Shown: piece after piece, positions 53,995 through 62,901 of the stretch
Layout of the letters: each line of letters starts with the position of its first letter
Numbering within the stretch: position 1 is the first letter of the stretch
Assembly (NCBI GenBank): GCA_964537925.1
Contig: CAZICV010000001.1
Span: 1,240,001-1,304,000 of the forward strand
Source: SLDF01 sp964537925
GTDB taxonomy: Bacteria; Bacteroidota; Bacteroidia; Chitinophagales; Saprospiraceae
Length of the DNA: 64,000 nucleotides
Reading direction: 5' to 3'
The notes under the pieces: generated by a model
What the model was told of the DNA's origin: nothing
Database searches by the model: none
What the model saw: only the letters and a program-made list of their open reading frames with translations
Position numbers and translations under genes: made by a program

Positions 53995-54121
53995 CCGGTA
54001 TGTATATATATTACACCTGATTATAATATGTATCAAAAATAGCCTATCAGGCTCATTTTAACACTTAAAGTAAACAAATAATGATAAAACAAACAATACG
54101 TTATTTTTTTGAGCGCTCTGC

Positions 54122-55204
54122 TCATCCCGTCTGATGACTGCCCATAGCCACGGCCCTTGAAAACAAATAGTTCATATACAGGCTGGTGCTCAGGAGTACC
54201 AGGGCGAGACCCTGGTGCAACACACCCCAGAAAACAGGTATCACCCCGTGAGAAGACAGTACGGTAACAATACCTACTGTAAGCTGCAGGATCACTATCA
54301 TCAAAAGCACTGAAGATCCCAGCTGCACAGTCCTGGAACCTGGCGATCGCAATACCCGCATCGACAGCCACACCACAATGCCAAATATCACATAGGCTGT
54401 AAACCTGTGCAGCACCTGTACCAGCGCCGGCATGAAAACCGAACTATCGTAAGCGCCAAAATTTGCAGCCGTCCAATTGACCCTGTCAAAAAGAATGCCC
54501 GGAACCCACTCACCGTTCATCATGGGCCATGTCGGGAAAAAAAGACCAGCTTTCATCCCGGACATCAACCCTCCCAACATCAGCTGCACGATCACCAGCC
54601 CAGTGATCCATCGGAACCCCCGCTTCCACCTGCTGTCTTCCTTCCATACCTCACCCGGATGCAGCACCAGCAGGTATGTCCACCACAGGTAGCCGAAACA
54701 GAGAAAGGCAAGCCCGAGATGCAACGACAGTTTGTACGCATTGACCCACGGTCTTTCGATCAGACCGCTTGCTACCATGATCCAGCCAAAAGTGGCTACA
54801 AGACAAGCCAGCAGGAAAACAACCGCCAATCTCCGCAGCAACGGTTTATTAAACATCTTCCTCGAAAAGAAATATATGAAGGGAATCAGGAAAACAAATC
54901 CCATTGCCCTAGCCCACAGCCGGTGAAAATACTCCCAGAAATAAATGAACTTGAACTCCTCCAGCGAAAAACCCTTGTTGATCTTGTGGTACTGGGGCGT
55001 CTCCCTGTACAGGTCGAAAGCCTCCTGCCAGGCAGCCTCGCCAACAGGTGGAAAAGTACCTGTCACGATCTCCCACTTCGTGATAGACAGTCCGCTGCCC
55101 GTCAGCCTGGTGATCCCGCCGATGATCACCTGTACGGCAATCAGTATCAGCCCGGCAGCCAACCATAGCCGCACCGGCCTTGCTATCTGTCTGTATTTTT
55201 CCAC
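54122..55204 (-). CDS. ctaA: CtaA/COX15-type haem A synthase
   Basis: A 360-residue polytopic membrane protein with eight hydrophobic segments. Conserved parts are GGITRLTGSGLSITKWEIVTG, FKFIYFWEYFHRLWAR (His ligand), NAYKLSLHLGLAF (His), LVQVLHRFTAYV (His) and VLHQGLALVLL (His). It converts haem O to haem A for cytochrome oxidase. The start is GTG at 55204, because the ATG further upstream is in another frame and a stop precedes it in frame. Neither ctaB nor cox genes are adjacent. It faces away from the candidate origin. Confidence 0.93.
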   Translation of the reverse strand: MEKYRQIARPVRLWLAAGLILIAVQVIIGGITRLTGSGLSITKWEIVTGTFPPVGEAAWQEAFDLYRETPQYHKINKGFSLEEFKFIYFWEYFHRLWARAMGFVFLIPFIYFFSRKMFNKPLLRRLAVVFLLACLVATFGWIMVASGLIERPWVNAYKLSLHLGLAFLCFGYLWWTYLLVLHPGEVWKEDSRWKRGFRWITGLVIVQLMLGGLMSGMKAGLFFPTWPMMNGEWVPGILFDRVNWTAANFGAYDSSVFMPALVQVLHRFTAYVIFGIVVWLSMRVLRSPGSRTVQLGSSVLLMIVILQLTVGIVTVLSSHGVIPVFWGVLHQGLALVLLSTSLYMNYLFSRAVAMGSHQTG

Positions 55205-55725
55205 TTCAATTCCATACTTTGGTCATAGCTGCAAATGTACTTCACGAAACCAGATTCCATCGACCGCCCTTTTTCATTTAATAGCAATAAATTGTTTTAA
55301 AGAGTAAATAAAGAAAGCTACCATCATCAGTACTGTGAACATGTGGAATACTTGCAGCACAAACAGTTGCTCATATGACTCTTGATCCGGCGCGTAGCTT
55401 TATACACATATGGCGGTATATCACTGTATATTGTGGGTGAACGCTTTAGATAGGTTTATGAACAGCCTGTGTGTATTGCCGTTTCGCAGGATTGTAAAGA
55501 AAAAGAACCACCATAAATGTGTATAAACCCTGAGCAGGCACTTCCGACATTAACACATATATATAAATATATTTATATTTAATATGAGTACTGTCTACCT
55601 GCGTGAACAACCGCTGTTTTTTGCACATTTGCCTGCGCAAAAAATGGCAGACCAGGGTATGTGATTGTCTGTGGTTTATGCAGTGCTTTTTATTTGAATG
55701 TGCATAAATAAAATCAGAACAGGAT
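55205..55725. other. Candidate replication origin: DnaA boxes and AT-rich tract
   Basis: This 521-bp divergent gap has no credible gene. It has three exact TTATNCACA DnaA boxes: TTATACACA at 55400-55408, its reverse complement TGTGTATAA at 55518-55526 and TGTGCATAA at 55699-55707. Two sites have one mismatch: TTATGAACA (55456-55464) and TTTTGCACA (55619-55627). An unwinding-type tract lies at 55549-55585, with only two C in 37 bases. A hairpin TTTTTTGC/GCAAAAAA (55617-55644) is also present. parS sites are 2.6 kb away. Chance expectation for the exact box in this length is far below one. dnaA is not in the window, as is common in this phylum. Confidence 0.7.
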
Positions 55726-56178
55726 ATGCGGGCTATCGTACAGCGGGTGTCATCGGCGTCGGTCAGTGTAGATGATCATATTACAGGAAGTATCAGCCTG
55801 GGTTTCCTTGTACTGCTGGGTATCTGTGAGGATGATACGAAGGAGGATGCCGTGTGGTTGTCCCGCAAGATAGCTGCCATGCGGGTCTTCTCTGACGATA
55901 ATGGACTGATGAATCTTTCCCTGGCCGATGTTTCCGGTTCTGTATTACTCGTGAGCCAGTTTACCCTATATGCGTCCACACGCAAGGGCAACCGGCCGTC
56001 TTTCATCCGGTCGGCCCGGCCCGAAACGGCACAGCCGCTCTACGAGCAGTTTGGCAGGCTGTTGTCAGAGGCCGGCGTACCTCAAGTGGCGTTCGGTATA
56101 TTCGGTGCAGATATGAAGGTAGCCCTGGTCAATGACGGGCCGGTCACCATCATCATTGATTCACAAAACAGGGAATAA
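55726..56178 (+). CDS. dtd: D-aminoacyl-tRNA deacylase
   Basis: A 150-residue DTD with the family N-terminus MRAIVQRVSSASVSV, the SQFTLYA motif (about residues 76-82) and the C-terminal NDGPVTIIID (Gly-cis-Pro, about 136-145). It removes D-amino acids from tRNA. The next gene follows 3 bp later, so they form an operon running rightward from the candidate origin. Confidence 0.97.
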   Translation: MRAIVQRVSSASVSVDDHITGSISLGFLVLLGICEDDTKEDAVWLSRKIAAMRVFSDDNGLMNLSLADVSGSVLLVSQFTLYASTRKGNRPSFIRSARPETAQPLYEQFGRLLSEAGVPQVAFGIFGADMKVALVNDGPVTIIIDSQNRE

Positions 56179-56181
56179 GAT

Positions 56182-56523
56182 ATGCGGCTGCAAGAAGCAC
56201 AGCAGATAGTAGACAATTGGATACAGACATACGGTGTCCGGTATTTCAGCGAGCTTACCAATATGGCTATTCTGACCGAAGAGGTCGGAGAAGTGGCCCG
56301 GCTCATATCCCGCCTGTACGGCGAACAGTCGTTCAAGACAGAAGAAGAAGCCGTCAATGCACGCGAAAAACTGTCTGACGAATTGGCTGATGTGCTTTTC
56401 GTCCTTATCTGCCTGGCCAACCAGACAGGTATATCACTGGAAGAAAGCCTGAATAAGAACCTGGAGAAGAAAACCCGCCGGGACGGCAGGCGCCATCAGG
56501 ACAACCCGAAACTGAAGCAGTAA
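56182..56523 (+). CDS. MazG-like nucleotide pyrophosphohydrolase
   Basis: The 113-residue protein has the all-alpha MazG-type metal site: EEVGEVARLISR (about residues 30-41) and DELADVLFVLICLANQTGI (about 66-84). These enzymes hydrolyse nucleoside triphosphates such as dCTP or damaged nucleotides. Its end overlaps the convergent hydrolase gene by 28 bp. It is coupled to dtd. Confidence 0.88.
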   Translation: MRLQEAQQIVDNWIQTYGVRYFSELTNMAILTEEVGEVARLISRLYGEQSFKTEEEAVNAREKLSDELADVLFVLICLANQTGISLEESLNKNLEKKTRRDGRRHQDNPKLKQ

Positions 56524-57284
56524 CCCGCAAATTCAGTGACGGCTTCCATACATTCTGCCGGTTTTTCGAGCATACCGGCGTGTCCGCAATGATCAACCAG
56601 CAGTAGTTTGCCGGTGTCCGGCAGGAGTACTTGTTTCATGTTGACCTCCAGCGGTATCACATTGTCTTCCTTACCCAGTATGAAGAGCACCGGCGCCGGT
56701 CCCTCTCTGAATGCATCGGAGAGATCGCGCCGGGCGATCATAGCTGACAGGTAGTGCAGCGTCATGTCCTGGTCCGCGCTCCTGCTTCTTTCCAGGCACG
56801 CATCTATATCAGCGGCATTTCGCTCCTTATCGAAGAAAAGCCCCGGTAGCATGGTCTTGTAAAAAGCCGCTGCTCCGTGTTCCCCGATGAATACCATGTT
56901 CTTCCTGCGCCCTTGTTTCTTTTCTTCGCTGTCTGCATATACTGTAGAGTGAAATAAACAGAGACCAGCCAGGCGTGCGGAAAACCGCGCGTAAAATTCC
57001 GCGGCGATATAGCCCCCCATGGAGTGACCCACCAGTAAACACCGCTCTATCTGCTGCTCATCCAGGTAATCCCGGACCGAGACTGCCATATCGCCCAGGC
57101 TACCGGCCGATGTCTGACGGTTATCTCCGAAGCCGGGTAGTTCCAGCAGGTGCACCGTAAACCCGGCTGAAAGTCCCGGGATCATCCGATCCCATACCCG
57201 GTTGTCAAAACCAAAGCCGTGAAGCAGGACCAGGTGAGGTCCTGATCCATATCGTTCCGGTCGGTATATCTGTTCTGCGTCCAT
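56496..57284 (-). CDS. Alpha/beta hydrolase
   Basis: A 262-residue alpha/beta hydrolase: LLHGFGFDNRVWD (about 20-32), LPGFGDNRQTSAG, the nucleophile elbow GHSMGG (about 86-91), LGKEDNVIPL for the Asp region and the His in DHCGHAGMLEKPAE. It resembles BioH/MenH-type esterases, but the exact function is unknown. The 3-prime end overlaps the MazG-like gene, which is unusual. Confidence 0.85.
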   Translation of the reverse strand: MDAEQIYRPERYGSGPHLVLLHGFGFDNRVWDRMIPGLSAGFTVHLLELPGFGDNRQTSAGSLGDMAVSVRDYLDEQQIERCLLVGHSMGGYIAAEFYARFSARLAGLCLFHSTVYADSEEKKQGRRKNMVFIGEHGAAAFYKTMLPGLFFDKERNAADIDACLERSRSADQDMTLHYLSAMIARRDLSDAFREGPAPVLFILGKEDNVIPLEVNMKQVLLPDTGKLLLVDHCGHAGMLEKPAECMEAVTEFAGYCFSFGLS

Positions 57285-57322
57285 ATAGCGTTGTTATAAA
57301 AGTATGGTCAATGCCTGAACAG

Positions 57323-57336
57323 CTTGCCCGGGCAAG
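57323..57336. promoter_or_regulatory. 14-bp perfect palindrome between hydrolase and phosphatase genes
   Basis: CTTGCCCGGGCAAG reads the same on both strands. It stands 39 bp upstream of the hydrolase start. A dimeric regulator site is possible, but there is no other evidence. Confidence 0.3.
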
Positions 57337-57461
57337 ACCTTACTGCAGGCCAAAGTACAGGCAACTCTTTGGCTTACTTTGAATTAATGAGCAGGTAATA
57401 CATATAATCTATTCAAAGGTCGATTTCGTTTCCTCAATCGAAAGAAAATGAGCCGCGTATA

Positions 57462-57496
57462 TTTGACTGGTTATATAGAGCCTAGTCGTATCTTTC
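57462..57496 (+). promoter_or_regulatory. Promoter of the SpoIIE-type phosphatase gene
   Basis: TTTG (57462-57465) and TATCTTTC (57489-57496, one mismatch to TAnnTTTG) are 23 bp apart, 22 bp upstream of ATG 57518. Confidence 0.45.
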
Positions 57497-57517
57497 GTTA
57501 GAAATGTGAATGGATTC

Positions 57518-58762
57518 ATGTCGTTTTCGGCGCCGACACTACAGGAAAAACTGGAAGAAAAACAGCAGCAGATCGACTGCCTGCTCAGGATCACACAGGC
57601 CATTAATCTCAATGAGTCTGCGGATGAGCTGTTTCGTATGTACGAGGAGTTCCTGGGCGATCATATGTATATCGAGCGGATGGCTTTCTACGTAGAGCAG
57701 GAAGGACAGTGGCTGCCGGTATGCTCAATTCCCGCGGACGATCTCCAACCATGTATAGAGGGTGAAATGATGGACTGTTTCACGCAGGTCACCGAGCTTG
57801 CGGATCATCCTTCCTGTTCGCTGAGCGGCTATGATTATGTAGTACCGGTCCGCCACAAGGATATGTCCATAGCATATGCCCTGGTAAGCGACAGCAGATC
57901 TACCCAGGACAGGAAGAATTTTATCACCACGATATCCAATATCATAGCGGTCGCCATAGAAAACAAGCGGCTGTTCAAACGCCAGATCGAGCAGGAGCGC
58001 TATCGCAAGGAAGTGGAGCTGGCCAGTGAAGTGCAGAAGATGCTCATACCCGGCAAGCTCCCGCGCAACCGTCATTTCGAATTGGCCAGTATATACAGAC
58101 CCCAGCTCAACATAGGTGGCGACTATTATGATTACATCGAACTGACGGAAGATCGCTACCTGTTCTGTATAGCGGATATTTCGGGTAAGGGTGTGGGTGC
58201 GGCCCTGCTCATGGCCAATTTTCAGGCCACCCTGCGCAATGCGCTTATGCACTACGATGATCTCGAACAGTTGGTCCGCTTTCTCAATCATTCCCTGGTG
58301 TCACTCACCAACAGTGAGCGTATCATCACGCTTTTCCTGGCGGATTACAATGCCGGTCAGGGTACACTGGAGTATATCAATGCCGGGCATTCTCCTCCGT
58401 TCCTGATCATGGGCGGCGAGGTATGCAGTCTCATAGAAGGTTGTACGATGCTGGGGGCTGTAGATGAGCTCCCGGCGATAGACAAAACGACGATCCGGCT
58501 CAGTGGAGAAGCGCTGTTGATGACTTACACGGACGGGCTCACCGATCTGCGCAATGACGAAGGCGTATACTTTGACGATCACCACATACGCGATTTCATC
58601 AGCCGGCATGCAGGTCTTGGCGTAGACGCCTTTAACCGACATCTCCTGGAAGAGCTGGATGCATTCAAAGGCGAGCAGGATTATCCCGATGATATCGCTA
58701 TACTTACCTGCAAGATGTACGAGAAAGATCAAAATATCCAGACCGGCAAAGCCGGAAATTAA
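57518..58762 (+). CDS. GAF-PP2C (SpoIIE/RsbU-type) serine phosphatase
   Basis: The 414-residue protein from ATG 57518 (a GTG four codons earlier is possible) has a short coiled coil, a GAF-like sensor (about 25-165) and a PP2C/SpoIIE phosphatase domain (about 185-405). Metal-site motifs are GGDYYDYIEL, CIADISGKGVGAALLMA, YTDGLTDLRN and PDDIAILTCKMY. Such enzymes dephosphorylate STAS anti-anti-sigma factors in partner-switch systems. The RsbW-like protein at 51065-51451 would be a fitting kinase. The ligand of the GAF part is unknown. Confidence 0.88.
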   Translation: MSFSAPTLQEKLEEKQQQIDCLLRITQAINLNESADELFRMYEEFLGDHMYIERMAFYVEQEGQWLPVCSIPADDLQPCIEGEMMDCFTQVTELADHPSCSLSGYDYVVPVRHKDMSIAYALVSDSRSTQDRKNFITTISNIIAVAIENKRLFKRQIEQERYRKEVELASEVQKMLIPGKLPRNRHFELASIYRPQLNIGGDYYDYIELTEDRYLFCIADISGKGVGAALLMANFQATLRNALMHYDDLEQLVRFLNHSLVSLTNSERIITLFLADYNAGQGTLEYINAGHSPPFLIMGGEVCSLIEGCTMLGAVDELPAIDKTTIRLSGEALLMTYTDGLTDLRNDEGVYFDDHHIRDFISRHAGLGVDAFNRHLLEELDAFKGEQDYPDDIAILTCKMYEKDQNIQTGKAGN

Positions 58763-58800
58763 TGTAACTTTATCTCCCTTTTTCGGGTTTCATACTTCAG

Positions 58801-59673
58801 ATGCGGGATAAAAAAATAGCGGCAGTCTTTGCTTTTTTTCTGGGCGCACTTGGGATACACAGGTTTTATCTGGGCCAGGTAGGTTACGGTATTTTCTATG
58901 CCATCCTTGCGCTCACGGGCATATCGGTCATACTGGGCATTATCGATGCACTGGTGTTTCTCGGGATGAGCGACGATGAGTTTGACGGCCGGTACAACCG
59001 CAAGTTCACACGGACACGCCGCGGAGACCGTTACTATACGGAGACTGCAGATACGGATGAACGCAGGTATGAGCGGGCACGCCGGGAAAATAATCCTCCC
59101 GGGCACAAGCACGACAGATCGCGTACAACCGTCCGGCGCAACGAGCAGACCCGTCCCCCGGGCACTACGACTACGACAGCCGCTGCCGTGAACCCCAATT
59201 TCGCTGCGCTGAAGCGCTCTGGATTCAAAAAATTCAAGGACTTCGACTACAAAGGCGCTATTGCAGATCTGGAGGAAGCGCTCAGGTATAACGACAAAGA
59301 CATCGCCATACACTTCAACCTGGCCTGCGCCCATTCCCTCATGGAGCAACCGCAGAAGTCGTTTTACCATATACACCGGGCTGTTCAACTGGGCTTTACG
59401 GACTACAACCGTATAGCTACGCATGAAGCGTTGGCCTACCTGCGTATACAACCCGGATTCCCGGCTTTCAAAGAAAGTGATTTCCAGGTATTGCCGGAGT
59501 TTTCCGACCAGGAAGAGGATGAGCCGGTACAGGAACCGGCGGCGGCCCTGCCTGCTGCAGATAACGGACCCGATCTGCTCGAAGAGATCCGCCGGCTGCA
59601 AAGCCTGAAGGAACTCGGTGTGCTCACCGAGGAAGAATTTTTGGAACAGAAAAGCAGGCTTGAAAGGAATTAA
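58801..59673 (+). CDS. TM2-domain, TPR-like and SHOCT protein
   Basis: A 290-residue membrane protein in three parts. The TM2 domain (1-60, with AAVFAFFLGALGIHRFYLG and a second helix) anchors it. A basic, Pro/Thr-rich linker (about 65-130) follows, then TPR-like helices (about 135-215, FKDFDYKGAIADLEEAL). The C-terminus is a SHOCT domain (about 258-290, LQSLKELGVLTEEEFLEQK). The domain mix suggests an oligomeric scaffold at the membrane. The function is unknown. Confidence 0.78.
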   Translation: MRDKKIAAVFAFFLGALGIHRFYLGQVGYGIFYAILALTGISVILGIIDALVFLGMSDDEFDGRYNRKFTRTRRGDRYYTETADTDERRYERARRENNPPGHKHDRSRTTVRRNEQTRPPGTTTTTAAAVNPNFAALKRSGFKKFKDFDYKGAIADLEEALRYNDKDIAIHFNLACAHSLMEQPQKSFYHIHRAVQLGFTDYNRIATHEALAYLRIQPGFPAFKESDFQVLPEFSDQEEDEPVQEPAAALPAADNGPDLLEEIRRLQSLKELGVLTEEEFLEQKSRLERN

Positions 59674-59848
59674 TACCTACCTTTCAAGCACAGATCACCC
59701 ACCTGAGTCTACAGGATTTCAGTCAACCGGTCCCGGCAACGCTGCAGAAGTTGTACTTGTGTAGCTGCCATGGATGCTAACATTCCCTTAACTGGTTGTG
59801 CTGAAACGAAACCGTTCGTGTATCGTTAACTATGTAAACGCAGGAGCT

Positions 59849-60511
59849 ATGATTGCCCGTGAACTCCTCTCCAAACGTGGATTATCCCTCAGGACGTCTC
59901 TGACCGGAGAAGAAGCGCTGCAGTTCATGCAGGACGCCAATATCCACCACCTTCCGATCGTGAACAACGAACAACTGCTCGGACTCATATCCGAGGAGGA
60001 TATACTCGGGCACGACCCCAAGGAGCCCATCGGATCCTATAAGTTATCCATACTCAGGCCCTACGTAGAGGAAAACGACCACCTCTTCGAGGTACTGCAG
60101 CTCATGGCGCAGTATGAGCTCAGCCTGGTACCCGTCGTATCGGCCGGCAACCAGGAGTTCCTGGGATGCGTCCTGCAGGAGGACCTTATGCGTTATTTCG
60201 CTTCCAGCTTTTCGTTTGCTGAGCCGGGCAGTCTCATCGTGCTCGAAGTGTCTCCCAGGGACTACGTACTGTCCGATATAGCGCGGATCATCGAATCCGA
60301 AAACGCCAAGGTACTGAGTAGCTTCATCACGACAAAACCGGAGGAAAATCTGCTCTATATCACCCTGAAGATCAGCGCCCAGGACCTGCGCTACATCATT
60401 GCTTCTCTCGAACGCTATGATTACCATGTGACGGCTTCGTATACGGAAGAGAACTTCCAGGACACGCTCAAGGAGCGTTACGACCAGCTCATGGCGTATC
60501 TGCGCGTGTGA
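59849..60511 (+). CDS. CBS-pair protein with ACT-like C-terminal domain
   Basis: The 220-residue protein from ATG 59849 (preceded by AGGAG) has two CBS motifs (about 1-55 and 68-125: FMQDANIHHLPIVNNEQLLGLIS, then LMAQYELSLVPVVS) and a second half (about 140-210) with the spacing of an ACT-like fold. CBS pairs bind adenosyl ligands such as AMP, ATP or SAM. It may regulate an enzyme or a channel by energy status. It is alone in its unit. Confidence 0.82.
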   Translation: MIARELLSKRGLSLRTSLTGEEALQFMQDANIHHLPIVNNEQLLGLISEEDILGHDPKEPIGSYKLSILRPYVEENDHLFEVLQLMAQYELSLVPVVSAGNQEFLGCVLQEDLMRYFASSFSFAEPGSLIVLEVSPRDYVLSDIARIIESENAKVLSSFITTKPEENLLYITLKISAQDLRYIIASLERYDYHVTASYTEENFQDTLKERYDQLMAYLRV

Positions 60512-60583
60512 CGACTCACCGCATGCCTGGCTCAGTTTGACGTATCTTTGCAATTTTCCGCAGGATAATTTCAAAGCAGCGTA

Positions 60584-61990
60584 TTGGCCTCGGCATTTTA
60601 CAGATCGGTTGCATGCATGCTGTTTCTTCAGCTCTCCCTGCTCCTGCCGGCGCAGCAGGATGCCATCTGTATAGATACCATCGAGATCATAGGGGCCTAT
60701 AAGACAGACAGGGCTTATATACTCAGGGAGCTCAGCCTGGCCCAGGAAGACTGCCTGCCGGCGTATAACCTGGACCATGTCCTGTATATCAATACCAGCA
60801 GGCTGATGAATACGGGACTCTTCTTCGACGTGCGCATAAGCGGCCGATCGGACAGGGAAGGCCAGGTCTGGCTGACCGTATTCCTGAAAGAATCGGCCCG
60901 TATTTCATTTAATCCTTACGTTCACTTTGCTGACAGGAACTTCAATGTATGGTGGGTACAGAAGAAGCACCTGCTGGACAGACTCAATTTCACGCTTAAG
61001 ACCCGGCTGGCCAATATGAACGGGTTCAACGACCAGCTATATGTAGTAGGGCAGCTAGGGTATACTCAGAAAGTAGAGCTGATATACTATTCGCCGGTGA
61101 TAGCTACCCGCGATAAGCTGGGATTCTCCGTACAGGGATTGTGGTCCCGCCAGAAAGAGATCAATTACGCTACCGTGAGCAATGCGCAGGCATTCCATAT
61201 CCATGAGCAGCAATACCTGCTGCAGCGGGGCCGGGTAAAGGCAAGCCTGCATTACCGGCCACGGTACTACTGGCGGCATGAGTGGGATGTGGAATGGCAT
61301 GCCGGCAAGATCCGGGACTTCGTCACCGACTCGCTCAATCCGCGCTATTTCCTTCACGGAAAGGACCAGCAATATGATGCGTATGTATACAACCTGTTTT
61401 TTGACAGCAGGGATCGCATACCATACCCCGAGCAGGGGCTGTATATGCATTTCCGCATCTGGAAGGAAGGGCTCTTTCGCAGGAAGGACCTGGACGGATC
61501 ATTTCTATCGGCGGAGATCCGCCACTACCAGGGCCTGGCTGCAGCGTGGAGCAGCGAACATATTGTCAAAGGCCGGGTTGGGCTGCAGCGCAACGAACGG
61601 CCCTACTATAACAACAGGGCGCTGGGTTTTGAGACGGACTTCGTCCGGGGCTATGAAAACTTCCTGATTGACGGGCTGGATTATTTCTATACAAAGCACA
61701 GCCTGCGGTGGCGGATCTGGAATCGCCGGCACCAGCTGGGCCGGTGGTTGCCTTTCCCGGCGTTCAGGACATTGCCGTTGCAGGTTTACCTGACAGCTAA
61801 TGCTGATGCGGGGTATGTGAACAACCGCCTGGGCAGCACGGACAATAATTTTGCCAATATATTCCTGGTTGGCGGTGGTTTCGGAATAGATTTTGTAGCT
61901 TACTATGATAAGGTCATCCGGCTGGAAGCCAGTATGAATCACATTCTGAAAGGCGGGGTTTACCTGCACTACAAGTTTGGCATCCAATGA
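60584..61990 (+). CDS. POTRA/BamA-family outer-membrane protein
   Basis: The protein starts at TTG 60584 or ATG 60617 (the TTG form gives a fuller signal peptide, ending near LLPAQ). One POTRA-like domain (about 28-100, DTIEIIGAYKTDRAYILREL) is followed by a beta barrel of alternating residues. The end HYKFGIQ lacks the terminal Phe usual for BamA. With about 460 residues it is much shorter than BamA (about 800), so it is an Omp85 relative with one POTRA. It may insert or export a specific surface protein. nadK starts at its stop (ATGA). Confidence 0.78.
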   Translation: MASAFYRSVACMLFLQLSLLLPAQQDAICIDTIEIIGAYKTDRAYILRELSLAQEDCLPAYNLDHVLYINTSRLMNTGLFFDVRISGRSDREGQVWLTVFLKESARISFNPYVHFADRNFNVWWVQKKHLLDRLNFTLKTRLANMNGFNDQLYVVGQLGYTQKVELIYYSPVIATRDKLGFSVQGLWSRQKEINYATVSNAQAFHIHEQQYLLQRGRVKASLHYRPRYYWRHEWDVEWHAGKIRDFVTDSLNPRYFLHGKDQQYDAYVYNLFFDSRDRIPYPEQGLYMHFRIWKEGLFRRKDLDGSFLSAEIRHYQGLAAAWSSEHIVKGRVGLQRNERPYYNNRALGFETDFVRGYENFLIDGLDYFYTKHSLRWRIWNRRHQLGRWLPFPAFRTLPLQVYLTANADAGYVNNRLGSTDNNFANIFLVGGGFGIDFVAYYDKVIRLEASMNHILKGGVYLHYKFGIQ

Positions 61991-62877
61991 ACATACTTCT
62001 CTACAGCAAGATACTCAACGAAGAGCATGTACCCTTTATCCGCGGTTTTATCCAGGGATTGATGCGGCATGAGGTGAGGATATTCGCCTCGCCCGTATTG
62101 TATGAGTTCATGGAGCGGTTTGCCCTGCTGAAGCCCGATGTACGGTTGTTCTCGGATTACGAAGAGTTTTCCAGGCAGAAGATTCACCTCGTGATGACGC
62201 TTGGCGGGGACGGTACCGTACTGAGTTCGGTGACCCTGGTGCGGGATGCGGGTGTACCGATCCTGGGAGTCAACCTGGGCAGGCTGGGATTTCTCACCGG
62301 CGCGGATACTGCGATGGTAGACCTGCTGATACCTTATCTCGAGAAAGAGCGCTACAAGGTAGAAGAGCGCTCCCTCCTGTACCTGGAATCGAATCTGCCC
62401 ATATTCGGCGATATGCGGTTTGCGCTCAATGACTTCACGCTGCTCAAACGCGATACCTCCTCGATGATCGTCATCCACACATACGTAAACGGGGAATTTC
62501 TCAACTCATACTGGTCGGACGGGATCATCGTCTGTACACCGACGGGTTCCACCGGTTACAACCTCAGCTGCGGCGGACCGATCGTCTTTCCCAATTCCAA
62601 GAGTTTCGTGCTGACCCCTGTAGCCCCGCACAACCTCAATGTGCGGCCGATCGTACTATCCGACGATGCCGTGATCTCCTTCGAGGTCGAAGGGCGTTCG
62701 GAGAACTTCCTGTGTACGCTGGATTCGCGGTACGAGACCATTCATGCCTCCTACCAGCTGGCTGTGCGCAAGTGTGACTTTACGATCCGGCTTGTCCAGT
62801 TTCCGGACCGGACCTTCATGCACAATATGCGTGAAAAACTGCGGTGGGGTGCAGACTCCAGGAATATCAACAGTTGA
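61987..62877 (+). CDS. nadK: NAD kinase
   Basis: A 296-residue NAD kinase with the GGDGT motif at 73-77, NLGRLGFLTGAD (about 96-107), the NDFTLLKRD region, and the TPTGSTGYNLSCGGPIV motif (about 180-196). It makes NADP from NAD and ATP. The ATG overlaps the preceding stop (ATGA), so it is coupled to the Omp85-like gene. Confidence 0.96.
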   Translation: MNILLYSKILNEEHVPFIRGFIQGLMRHEVRIFASPVLYEFMERFALLKPDVRLFSDYEEFSRQKIHLVMTLGGDGTVLSSVTLVRDAGVPILGVNLGRLGFLTGADTAMVDLLIPYLEKERYKVEERSLLYLESNLPIFGDMRFALNDFTLLKRDTSSMIVIHTYVNGEFLNSYWSDGIIVCTPTGSTGYNLSCGGPIVFPNSKSFVLTPVAPHNLNVRPIVLSDDAVISFEVEGRSENFLCTLDSRYETIHASYQLAVRKCDFTIRLVQFPDRTFMHNMREKLRWGADSRNINS

Positions 62878-62901
62878 CCCAAGTCGTACAACACCATCAA
62901 G

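Noticed and set aside
55446..55640. A 64-codon minus-strand frame in the candidate origin
   Set aside because: It crosses the AT-rich tract and a DnaA box, has low-complexity Tyr/Ile content from AT repeats, and no ribosome-binding site.
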